Source of the DNA: Eumeta japonica
Lineage: Eukaryota; Arthropoda; Insecta; Lepidoptera; Psychidae
Direction: 5' to 3'
Assembly: GCA_005406025.1 (NCBI GenBank)
Contig: BGZK01000189.1
Span: 1 to 64,000, forward strand
Length of the DNA stretch: 64,000 nt
The notes below the pieces were generated by a model. It searched no databases and was not told where the DNA came from. It saw only the letters and a program-made list of their open reading frames with translations. The translations under genes and the position numbers were made by a program. This document shows positions 12,021 to 21,745 of the stretch, in pieces; within the stretch, counting starts at the first letter, position 1, and each line of letters opens with the position of its first letter.

Positions 12021-12331
12021 ATATACAAAGAGGTTTTATATAGAAGATAGTTTTGAAATGGGTTTTACTGTGATTTCTTCATTGTTCATGTAGTTCTGAT
12101 AAGCTATTTATAGGTAAAAGGTGTATAAGACCACATCTTATTCAACTGTATATTATAGTTGTATACTTCAGTAACATTGATATTTCTATGTAAATTAACT
12201 GATTTCATTTTCTGATTGTATGTGATTGTTTTCTCTTGAAGCCAACGATGCTACTCGATTGCTTAGTGCACACGAGTTAGGAGTCACTGAAGATCAGCGT
12301 TGTAGTAGTGATCATTACTACAATTTATGCT

Positions 12332-13117
12332 GTAGTCTAGTCAACAAGTTCAAAAATGTGAAAATAGAGAAATGTGAAAATTCATAACTACTGTTCATTA
12401 CTGCCATTGTTTGACGTAAAAACAGGCATAACTAAATATTAATCGAGAATATATTTTTATTAACCTTTTTCAATAGTTACAAAAAATCATAATTAACAAA
12501 TTAATAAACTTTTATGAATTTTTATCGCAGGCTTCACCAAGTTTCAAATTTTTAATTCAATTTATACATTTTATCCCATTGTTTATGTCAACGGAGATTA
12601 GGAAAAAATTTGTTAGTTAACAATTGTATAACTTTTTGGAAAATGATGATAAATATTTTTTTGCAACGGGGCTCGATTCGTTCAAGTGTTTAAAAAATAT
12701 CCGAATTTTTTCAAATTTTGAAAATAACATTTTATGTTAGTAAAAAAATATCTTATCTGATCAGTGGCGGCGCGCGCATGCCGTAACAGCCGCGCGGAGC
12801 CCCATTTTCAACGTCAGATTAAAATTATAAATAATGGAGATAAAGAAAATCAAGACTTTTTTGTTGGAAATTTTCTCCTCTTAACGAGTTTTTTTTTAAG
12901 AATTGCTTAAATGTCAATACTTTTCGAGTTATTAACAAAAAACTAAATACCATTTTTTTCATCTTATTTTGTTAATAACGGTTGCATTTTTTTACCTGCA
13001 CCAAAATGCTTAAAATCCATTTTTCTAGAGGTAATTTCGAATCGAATAAGCTATCGATCATATTTTTAGGAACTTTATCTCTATTTTTCACGTTTTTGAA
13101 CTTGTTTACTAGACAAC
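12332..13117. mobile_element. Non-autonomous element with ~38-bp inverted ends
   Basis: The left arm (12332-12370) contains GTCTAGTCAACAAGTTCAAA and the right arm (13079-13117) is its near reverse complement (TTGAACTTGTTTACTAGACA). The interior is AT-rich with one GC-rich patch (GTGGCGGCGCGCGCATGCC, about 12765) and has no transposase. It looks like a MITE or internally deleted DNA transposon of about 786 bp. The superfamily is unknown and I could not settle a target duplication. Confidence 0.55.
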
Positions 13118-13188
13118 TGAGTGGACGACTTTTTTTAATGATTACATAATATTATTATAATAATTGAACTTAATGTATTAACATATAT

Positions 13189-13206
13189 ATGTGTGTGTGT
13201 GTGTGT
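13189..13206. repeat. TG dinucleotide microsatellite
   Basis: About eight TG units following an ATATAT run. Confidence 0.8.
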
Positions 13207-13479
13207 ACATCAATATATATTTTTTTTCTTTTTTCCTAATTTCATTTAAAGTGACTTACCATCATCGTTTGTTTCGTTATTATCCTATAACAGCATAATG
13301 CCGTATTTAAATTCCTTTTAGAAAGTGATTAAGTGTCTCCTAGAAAGGCGAGTAGAAGTATATGTTTCATTTTATTGAATCACTCATCAAAATCGACATA
13401 ATCTTTACAACGACGACAAAGTATTTCATTTTAATACGACATACACACGAGACCGACCCGTTATCCGGATTTCGGTCGA

Positions 13480-13835
13480 CAGCGCAAAAAAAGAAGCAGG
13501 GCAGTCAAACACGCAGAAGGACACAGCAGATGGGCCCACTCGATCAGGGGGGGACGCGCCCGACCGGCCACCGGCGGAAAAAGTCGACGGCGATCTCAGG
13601 TGATAGCCGAGTAGTTGTTAAAGGTGAGGCCCATTAGCGTGCGGCGGGCGACCCACGTGAAGTAATAAACCTTAATCACGGCCACAAATCGCCGGCCGGC
13701 GCGGACGCCCGGCCCGATTGAATCCTAAAGGGCGAAAGGGCGGCGCCCGCCCCCGGTCTCGCCCCGCCCGCCCCCGCGCGCAATTGTTTGTTACAAGTCT
13801 GTTCTGCCCCGCTCTGACAAAATATCAGCTTTAAG
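13480..13835. promoter_or_regulatory. Strongly GC-rich island
   Basis: One of the most GC-rich stretches in the window, with G-runs and C-runs (GATCAGGGGGGGACGCGCCC, CGCCCCGCCCGCCCCCGCG) that resemble Sp1/KLF sites. It also has CCACGTG (E-box), GTAATAAACCTTAATCACGG and CAATTGTTTGTTAC (forkhead-like). A short plus frame (13362-13637) ends inside it and has no domain. A conserved regulatory element or promoter is possible; no transcript start is provable from sequence alone. Confidence 0.35.
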
Positions 13836-14010
13836 ATGTTAATGAGCGTTGCCTACTCTTGTCGTTTTATTAGAAGTCTATCTGTTGAAGTTGTTGTTTT
13901 TAACTCAGCGACTCGTATATTCTCGCTCGTGTACATTTTCCCAGCGCTATTTGTGGGTGTTTTATTATTATAGAAAAAAAAATAAAAAAAAATCGGCCAT
14001 ATGTGTCTCG

Positions 14011-14015
14011 GGCTT
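14011..14015. repeat. Target site duplication, left (GGCTT)
   Basis: GGCTT directly precedes the TGTTTAAAG end of the LTR and recurs at 15669-15673. Confidence 0.6.
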
Positions 14016-14572
14016 TGTTTAAAGTAAAGAAAAAAATAAAAATTTACATAAACTAAATATGTGGCGCCATCTATTGGCATGAAAAGGTAACTCTTCGCCT
14101 GCGCTTAAAAAATTCGAGCAAATGACATTTCTGGAATGTAATTCTTCAGTTTATTGTCTTTTAATTAAAATCTAAGTAATTAAAATAGAATTTGAGTAAA
14201 ACTGAAAGAAAATAACTCTAAAATAATTTCATACATTTTATTCAGTTTATTCGTAAAATCCAGTAATTTCAAAATAGAAAACTCTCAAATCACATCTAGA
14301 ACATCAGAGTGACGATTCGAGAATCCCGCCAGTTAAGTATATAAGCAGGCACACTCGGCGCTGAGTCAATCTTCTTTTCAAACGCTTATAGTAAACATCG
14401 AGATATAAAGTGAAAGTAAAAGCTTTATACTGTCAATTGCTGAGTAAATATTCAATAACGTTCTTTATTGTAATTCTAAGTGAGTAATTATTTTATCATT
14501 GAGTAAAGCATCTAAGTAAGTGAATATTTGAGTTGTAAGTGAAACAAATGTCTGTGAGTGAAATACAGATCT

Positions 14573-14794
14573 GAGGGGCTCTTCGAGCCATCTATTCTTG
14601 CAGTGAGTTTACATCCTGTGGGCTCCTCCTTGAGCCAGAATCTATTCTGTGAGTGAGTTTACATCCTGTGGGGCTCATCCTAGAGCCAGAATCTATTCTT
14701 GTGAGTGAGTTTACATCCTGTGGGGCTCCTCCTTGAGTCAGAATCTATTCTGTGAGTGAGTTTACATCCTGTGGGGCTCATCCTAGAGCCAGTA
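14573..14794 (+). repeat. ~51-bp tandem repeats, first array
   Basis: Four to five units, each with GTGAGTGAGTTTACATCCTG then TGGGGCTC, then a variant of CTTGAGCCAGAATCTATTC. Units differ by CTCCTTGAG versus CATCCTAGAG, in an alternating pattern that suggests growth by two-unit steps. Confidence 0.9.
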
Positions 14795-15010
14795 TCAATC
14801 TTTTCTTGAGCAAATCAGCTATTGGTGACTTCTAGACGAGAAACTCACCGTATTCAAGGCCTGGTTTATCTTTTCACCTTGCAGGTAGCGGGCAAGCTCC
14901 CTTGTGGTACACCTGAGAAAATCACCACCCAAGGCTTTGTTTACGGGTTCAACTTGTCTAGCACTTGCAAGTTCCCTTGAATACATTCTAGAAGTCTTCC
15001 TCTTTTACTT
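14795..15010 (+). repeat. Long direct repeat, copy A
   Basis: Runs from TCAATCTTTTCTTGAGC to TAGAAGTCTTCCTCTTTTAC. It is repeated at 15191-15409 with small indels, an offset of about 396-399 bp. Confidence 0.9.
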
Positions 15011-15190
15011 GTGGGGCTCCTCCTCGAGCCAGAATCTATTCTTGTGAGTGAGTTTACATCCTGTGGGGCTCCTCCTCGAGCCAGAATCTATTCCTGTGAG
15101 TGAGTTTACATCCTGTGAGGCTCATCCTCGAGCCATAATATATTTCTGTGAGTGAGTTTACATCCTGTGGGGCTCATCCTAGAGCCAGTA
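15011..15190 (+). repeat. ~51-bp tandem repeats, second array
   Basis: Three to four further units of the same family as 14573-14794, mostly the CTCGAGCC variant. It lies between the two long direct repeats, so the array and its flank were duplicated together. Confidence 0.9.
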
Positions 15191-15409
15191 TCAATCTTTT
15201 CTTGAGCAAATCAGCTATTGGTGACTTCTAGACGAGAAACTCACCGTATTCCTGGTTTATCTTTTTTTCACCTTACAAGGTAGCGGGCAAGCTCCCTTGT
15301 GGTACACTCCTGAGAAAATCACCATACCCAAGGCTTGGTTTACGGGTTCAACTTGTCTAGCACCTGCAAGTTCCCTTGAATACATTCTAGAAGTCTTCCT
15401 CTTTTACTT
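15191..15409 (+). repeat. Long direct repeat, copy B
   Basis: Second copy of 14795-15010, about 95% alike by eye, with small indels (for example near 15255-15305). Confidence 0.9.
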
Positions 15410-15668
15410 TTCAGCTTCTTTTCAGAGTCTAGTTGGGTTTCAGCTACGAGACTTCACTGAATCCAGAGAGTATTATAACCACACGCATTGAGTGTCCAGA
15501 GGGTTAACTTCAAGAGAGTACTATTGCTTCCACTGCCTATTTTTGTGATCATAAAGTGGTAATCGTATTTGTGCGTTCAAATCATTAACTTATAACTTTA
15601 ATTTTGTAAATTGAGTTTCGATAAATAAATCTAAGAAAAACGGACTCTCTACCTCTTATCTTTTAACA

Positions 15669-15673
15669 GGCTT
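15669..15673. repeat. Target site duplication, right (GGCTT)
   Basis: Follows the TTTTAACA end of the LTR and matches 14011-14015. Confidence 0.6.
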
Positions 15674-16855
15674 ACGGCTTGAAGTTTCCGCTCCGGGTAT
15701 TCTTTTTATTTATATAGTTTTTGTTGTGTACACTGATACTGTTAACAAGACCAAAAAATTGAATAAGGCCCTTCTATTAATGATTCTTACATGTACACAC
15801 CCGTACCATTATTCAATTTTACTTGTAACATCGTCTAGCTGATCGTGTGAAATTAAATTGTGATTAGTGTTATCGTAAGATATTATGGGTGATATTATAA
15901 TTTTTTTCTATATTTTAACATAACAGAATATTTTTCTATTCGAGTTCGTAAATTGGAAGTCACGTGAATTACAGTGCACGTGATTCTCGATTTTTATTCA
16001 AAAAATCTAATATAAGAATTATATTAAAATTCTCAGTAACTTTTAGTCTAAGTATGAAATTTCTACTATCGCAATGAGTTCTCGATAACCAACAGATATT
16101 TTTAACGGAATGAAGAATAACAAAAAAAAGCCTGTTGTTTATATAAAATACAAACGTGCGTAACTGTTTTTAGTGAAGTCGTAAATGGATAGGTTAGGTT
16201 ATGAGGTATTATATATATTAAATTATTTAAAACGACATTTTTTACCGTAACTAGGCCAATCTCTCCCGGAATTGTTTTTACAATAATTTTGAACGCATTA
16301 TTGAATCTAGCAGTACCTACAATTAGTTATTTTATATTTCGTAAATTCTTTATCAACTAATGTTATATGCTTAGTTTTCAAGGAGACACAAATCATACAC
16401 TCATTAACATATTCGCTTTTTTCTCGAATATAGATCATAATATAACGCATAGTGTGTAAAAGTCCATTGAGTATATTTTGCAAATAAGAGATAGCATGAA
16501 ATTTTCGATAGCTTATAAGCTTATTTTTCAATCGATTTACAATGTCTGTTGCATTAATTGACCGTCAAATAAATTATTACACTAGCTTAACCGGCGTACG
16601 GCAGACCGATTAACACTTTATGACTGCTTGAAGCTTAAAACCAGGGTTTAATTGGCCTCTGGTCCACGTTTATATTAAAATATTTTTATTGTCAGCACAC
16701 AGTCTAATACTAAACGGATGAATGTGGTGTTTGTATTTGTTTATGATCCTATGTCAACAGACAAAAACTACAAACCGGATATTAGTGTAACGGATCAAAT
16801 CGATTACACTGCCCTGTAACTTCTCATCGTGCCAATTCACTTAGCCTTCATTTGC
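15674..16855. other. AT-rich sequence, no feature seen
   Basis: No domain or repeat recognised. A short minus frame (16307-16531) has no protein character. Confidence 0.55.
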
Positions 16856-17310
16856 TAAATCCACTCCACATGTACGCGTGTGTAGTCGGAAGTGAAGAAT
16901 GGACTCGCGGCTGCATTATGCCGTGTCACGCCTCCAATTTTTTCCCTCGCCGGGTTGTGATGTCGAAGAGCGGACCGTCATCGATGTAAATTCATTTTCG
17001 TGTTCGCGAGTTGAACATCGGTAATTTGCAATGAACTCTTATCCCGTTTCACGATTTCGGCTCGGCGTCGGCTCGAGTTCGATGGCTTTGTCGGATCGGT
17101 CAATTTGCATTTCGCCCGCCTATCGCCATGTTAATGGCCGCCGACGCCCCGCCGGCCCATCTAAAAATGATAATGCCCTCGAATTAGCATTACAATTAGG
17201 CGAATCGTTACGGCCAGGTCGCACTCGGTTATCTGGTTTATGTGGAACTTATTGTCATTGCAAGGATTCAATTACGTACGGCAGTACTTGGTCCTCGCAA
17301 AAGTAACAGC
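16856..17310. promoter_or_regulatory. Candidate conserved regulatory island
   Basis: Complex, CpG-containing, non-repetitive sequence with clustered homeodomain-type cores: GGTAATTTGC, CATGTTAATGGCC, CGAATTAGCATTACAATTAG, and a POU octamer-like ATTTGCAT near 17103-17113. Poly-T and poly-A runs and decay are absent, unlike the flanks. A plus frame (17031-17306) crosses it but has no domain. This composition is what I would expect of an insect developmental enhancer; that is inference. Confidence 0.4.
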
Positions 17311-17689
17311 GTCTAACAAATGCGCGGAATGTTTTTCTTTGGTTTTTTGTTAAAATGAAACGTTTGCAAATGTGTACGCGAAAGGCCAAGTCCTGTCTTT
17401 TCTGTTTTTTCTATTTTATATTAACGGTGTAAGGTGCGTCTTTCCTATTGTTTTTCTTAAAATTATGCATTAAATAGATTATATGGTAAAAACCATTTAA
17501 ATGTATATATTATTTCATGTCTTCGTATTCGTTATTAATACCGAAACAAATGTATTTTAATATAGAATGCGCTCATAGTAATATTTGAAGGCTGGAAACA
17601 ATAAATTCATTTTAATTTGTAAATGAACACAAAACAATGGGATGTTTAAAAATCTCACGGTTTCGTGACAATTGTTCCCTGTTTTCATT

Positions 17690-18165
17690 ATGAAAGGCCC
17701 TTATAAATCGCATTAAGCTTTCAGAGTACAAACGCAAAAGGGATTTCGGAAGGACGTGCTCTTTAAGGTCTTTTATCGGGAAGAAATTAAAGGACGCGGC
17801 GGCTTACCCTTCACGAACTAATAAATAATTTGAAAGGATAATTATCTGCTTATAATAGGACGGTGTAAGTCTTTAACTGGCCCATTGAACAGCAAACTTT
17901 TAATTGTCCTCCGTGCGAGCTTTCCCACTTTTAACGGCCTCCGGAACACCGGTGTATCGGCTAACTCGGCAAACTGTCCTCGGGGAACGCTTGAAATTGA
18001 ACTTAATTATAAATTTGACGCAAATAATGATTGCCTCGCTCTTGAAAGTCTAAAAGTTTCGATAAAGCGTAGCCAGTTCCGGGCGATTCTATATTTATAC
18101 GAGCGATATTTAATACAAACCGGATTAGTCGATCGATCGATAAGTCAATTGCCTTAGCTGTAACG
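17690..18165. promoter_or_regulatory. Candidate conserved regulatory island
   Basis: A second complex island close to the previous one. It contains TAATAAATAATTTG, GGATAATTATCTGC, GAACTTAATTATAAATTTG, AAATAATGATTGCC and TTTATACGAG, that is, many TAAT and ATTA cores with CpG-containing spacers. The plus frame 17885-18157 is open but starts at a non-ATG codon and has no domain. I infer regulatory DNA. Confidence 0.4.
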
Positions 18166-18389
18166 TTATGTCTTATTTCGAGCGACTTAGTTGGGAGCTT
18201 ATTTTTTTTTACAGAAAATCGTTCGACCTTTTGACTGATTAATGATTTCTCGTTTTACATAACTGGGCGGTAGAACTGAATGAACGCAGTATTCTAAGAG
18301 GATTGTGAATTTTAACCTATATAAAAGCAAGACCTGGGTTTTGTTTCTTTTGCATTGTTCTTTTGCATTCTTTTGCATTGCAAACTAAT

Positions 18390-18665
18390 TATCGGTTGCG
18401 GCTCCGTCCACGTGGACGTATAGTAAATTTCTTCGTTCTTAAATCCAGTAATCTTCGTTTCGATCACGATCCCGATCTTATTCTCGTTTCGAGCACGATT
18501 CAAATGTTTAAATTTCGGTGTCCTGTGACGCTTCTTTCATTCGACCCGTGTAACCGGAAGGTTGACGGGACCATGGAAGGTGGTGGTTCGAGTGTTTGGA
18601 TGGTCCCATTTTCGATTCTGCTTCCATTTTTTACTCTCATGGGCGTATCCAGCTTCTGTCCTAGG
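18390..18665 (+). repeat. Hexamer-periodic array, copy 3
   Basis: The head GGTTGCGGCTCCGTCCACGT (from 18393) is followed by a short A/T spacer and words such as ATCTTC GTTTCG ATCACG, then CGATCCCGATCTTATTCTCG. A second patch near 18600-18640 reads CCCATTTTCGATTCTGCTTC. The middle (about 18510-18590) is not periodic. Confidence 0.6.
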
Positions 18666-20042
18666 GGTGGGCAAGTCTCAGATTTTTTTTAGGTCAGATC
18701 GGCCGCGCTTCACGCATATAATATAGAACATACAATTTCCAGGGGGAAACCGCCCACCTCCCCCTTGGATGCGCCCATATCTGCTCTCGATATCCAATCT
18801 GAATTCTGCAGTAATTTATGAATCAATTATTATTACCTTGTGGTTTCACCAATAATATTCTTATTCTGAAATGAAATGATTGATTTTGCAGACCCATAAA
18901 AAGGTGCTTAAGCTCGTCAAAAATTACCGATGATATGTAGCATATAACATATACATGAACATTTATGTTCTGTAATTCGCGACATGATTTTCATTTGTCT
19001 CTATTTTACGTCGCGTTAGTAATCGCGTTGCCCACTCACGCACGTACAATAACTACTGAGTGTTTATGTGAGTATATAGTCTGTTAAGTTACACTCAGTG
19101 ATTTTACAGTCGATGATTTACGTTGCATTTTATAGTTACATACCTTAACATAGATGATGCTGATAAGGTCCTGAGCGACGTCTTATGTCGCATTGGATTG
19201 GTCAGCGACGATCAAACCTGCAGTGGGGTAACACAAATTTTGTGTATGAAGTCTACATATATACAATGCATGTTCAATATATTACCTAAATACACCTGCC
19301 ATTTTAAACAGTCGTAATCACATTCGCTTTACCTTTAAAAAAAAGGATTTAACGCATGAATAAAATACACAAAATGTATTTTGCAATTATTTAATGTAAT
19401 TCAAGGCAAAACCATGAACAACATTATGCAGTCCATCACAGCGTGACATAAGACAAAAGCAGGAGTTGCGCGTCGCGGGCATAGAAAAATGATATTGCGC
19501 TTGGTCATAGATCACGCTCATTAAATATGGGAGATTCACGTAACAATTTTTTTTTCAGCAGTAGCCTCTACGACTGATATTCATTTAATTAATATTTTAA
19601 TATAAATGTAAATCACTTATTAAAACCCTGAGGAGTCAAACACAACATATGTCGAACATAAAATAAATTTCTTAAAGTCCAATGTAAACACATCGATAAA
19701 ATTTATAAATAATAGTGAATCATATCAAAATAAAATCTATTAATTTTGTAAGTGTTCAAAATGAAGTGTGTATCCGACGTCTTTATTTTTTCTTTGACTT
19801 TGATTCACTAACAATCGTCGAGATATTCTTTGAAACAAAAAAAAAATGCATTTATAAATTAATTATTTTATCACAGTATTTCTGAGTATTTTTAATCGCT
19901 ATTAACACGTGTTTTACATACCGTAATGTGGACGGAGAGCGGTTCGTAAACGTTCAACTCTGTTCGCTACATACGGCAACAATGTGAAAACTATTTTTTT
20001 GCACAGAAAATAAAAACTACAAAGCAACGGTAAAATTTAATG
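18666..20042. other. AT-rich sequence, no gene seen
   Basis: 18666-18790 has a GC-richer GGGGGAAACCGCCCACCTCC patch. The rest is AT-rich with no recognised content. Confidence 0.45.
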
Positions 20043-20492
20043 TTTTTTGACGTGACAACGTCTTAAATTAGGTTGCGGCTGAGTCACTTATGAAAAGGTA
20101 ACGCTCGGTAACGTAACGATGAGTCACCGAACGAGAGAGGCCCGCCGAATGCCTTGCGTCTCTCCCACTCAACTATGATCGGTCTGCCGCGCGTGCTAGA
20201 GAATTAGTGCATAGCTTGCAAATGTATTGCAAGTTATTGTATGTATATTTGTATATAAATACGTATGTTGTGTAAAGGTAAAATAAAATTTTATTAGAAA
20301 TTCAGTGCGAGATTCTTTGTATAATTAATGTTTTAAATATAATTCTTTGTATAAATAAATGTTTTAAATTGTTACTATTATTTCATCCTTCTTCCTACTA
20401 TACGAATGAATATTCACATTAAAATGATTTTACCATTCAAAGTCGTTGTCACGTAAAACTTTCGCCCGTATACCGACTTTACAGGCAACCAA
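20043..20492. mobile_element. Interspersed repeat with inverted ends, copy 1
   Basis: Begins TTTTTTGACGTGACAACG (20043-20060). It contains CGTTGTCACGTAAAAC (about 20444-20459), the reverse complement of the beginning, then ends CCGTATACCGACTTTACAGG CAACC. The same order, diverged, occurs at 30606-30999. The interior has GGTTGCGGCTGAGTCACTTA and CACCGAACGAGAGAGGCCCG. It is probably a non-autonomous DNA element common in Lepidoptera; the family name is not certain. Confidence 0.6.
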
Positions 20493-20499
20493 ATTTTTT

Positions 20500-21105
20500 T
20501 ATTGTTTATTAAAAATATTTGTGTGCGGCATAAAATCATGCAAACTTCAAATATAAAGAAAATATTTATGGCAAAACATTTTACTAACATCCAGAAAGGT
20601 TAAAAAAATGTTACAGCGAACACGAAACAAACATTATTTTAGGGGTGATTATTAAATTGTTATTTTATTGTCTACGGTCTGGAAAAAAATTACCTATAGC
20701 GAAATATTTAACGAATTCCGTCGGGGCGCAAAAAATTTACGCACGGTCGTTGTGTGTTACCATATATATTGTTGAAACACTTTGTCTTTTCAGTTTTCGC
20801 TATCGAAAACTTGCGGCCAGCTTTTACTCTAACAAATACAGGCACCGAGTTGACACTTTTTATTTGGCAACGTGACCGCTGCATGGATCACGTCGAGTTT
20901 TAAAAAGCTCACGCTGTGCTACCACGACCGCTTCCTACTCTCTGTCGCCCCTAGACGTGGGCGTTATTTCACGTCACTAGATACAATAATCTGTGACGCG
21001 ATATGTAACTGAATCACTAGTTTCGAGTCAACATAAAAGTAGTGATTTTTGTAAATGCGTTATTCTCAAACGCGTGATGCCATATCACGCATCATATCGA
21101 ACTAG
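20500..21105. other. No gene seen
   Basis: AT-rich, with a GC-richer part at 20880-20960. Short frames have no domain. Confidence 0.45.
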
Positions 21106-21109
21106 TAGT

Positions 21110-21170
21110 GGGCGATATAAATCGATATTTAAAAAAATATCGATATATCGATATAGCGATATATCGCTTC
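21110..21170. repeat. ATCGATAT-rich palindromic tract
   Basis: Repeated CGATAT/ATATCG words give a self-complementary AT tract (for example TCGATATATCGATATAGCG). GCGTGAT...ATCACGC, a small 7-bp hairpin, lies just before it near 21071-21089. Confidence 0.7.
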
Positions 21171-21394
21171 AATCCTGTAAATATTAATAATCATTGTATA
21201 TACAAACAAATTAACTTTAAATGCGCCTGAATTAATAATTTGATTAAAATCATAGTTTCATAGTAAACACTAATCAATCATAAATATATTTTAAATGAAG
21301 CCTGGTGACGTATTTATGATCAATCACTGGTGCGTATACAATTGAAAATAGCTAGACTCACTGTTTAAAACGGTGACGTCGACAAGTCACTGGT

Positions 21395-21745
21395 TTCGTT
21401 ACGTTTATTGAAAATGACGTAACGACCCACACCTAGTCGCCCCGAGTATTCTTTTTTGGCGCCGACTTTAGAAATCGACGTGACACACCGATTTCTAAAG
21501 TCGACACGCTGATTTATAGCGGACGCGTGAAAGCTCTCCCCTCCTGTCCGCACAGGTCCGGCAGCTCCGCCATAGAGTCTGTTTGGACCATAAATTCTTA
21601 TAGCTTGAATTGAAACGCTTTCGCCGAGCGTAATATATAGGTCGTATGAAGGCGCTACGTAACCCCCCGGCGCGCCCGATAAAAACATCCCCGAATTTCC
21701 CCTGTCATCTACATATATGGAGAAATCTCCGTGCAAGATAAATCG
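21395..21745 (-). other. GC-richer island with a 123-codon open frame
   Basis: The minus frame 21365-21736 starts at an ATG (CATGCACGG-like context is not conserved; the Met may not be real) and covers a complex CpG-containing block. The peptide is Gly/Ser/Arg-rich (SGAPGGYVAPSYDLYITLGE, YGGAAGPVRTGGESF) and has no domain I recognise. A direct duplication of GATTTCTAAAGTCGAC-like text in inverted form lies near 21465-21505. A conserved noncoding element is more likely than a gene, but a single exon cannot be excluded. Confidence 0.3.

Larger units (their letters stand above)
14016..15668 (+). mobile_element. Probable solo LTR (BEL/Pao- or Gypsy-like)
   Basis: The block starts TGTTTAAA and ends TTTTAACA, so its ends are near-inverted TGTT...AACA termini. 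It is flanked by the 5-bp direct repeat GGCTT. Inside are a TATA box (TATATAAG, 14338-14345), then a short CACTCGGCGCTGAGTCAATC start-like region, and an AATAAA signal (15624-15629) about 40 bases before the end. This order, promoter then polyadenylation signal, is that of an LTR. No gag-pol lies on either side, so it is likely a solo LTR left by recombination. At 1653 bp it is long, mainly because of internal tandem duplications (14573-15409). BEL/Pao is favoured by the TGTT...AACA ends and 5-bp duplication; Gypsy is possible. Confidence 0.65.
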
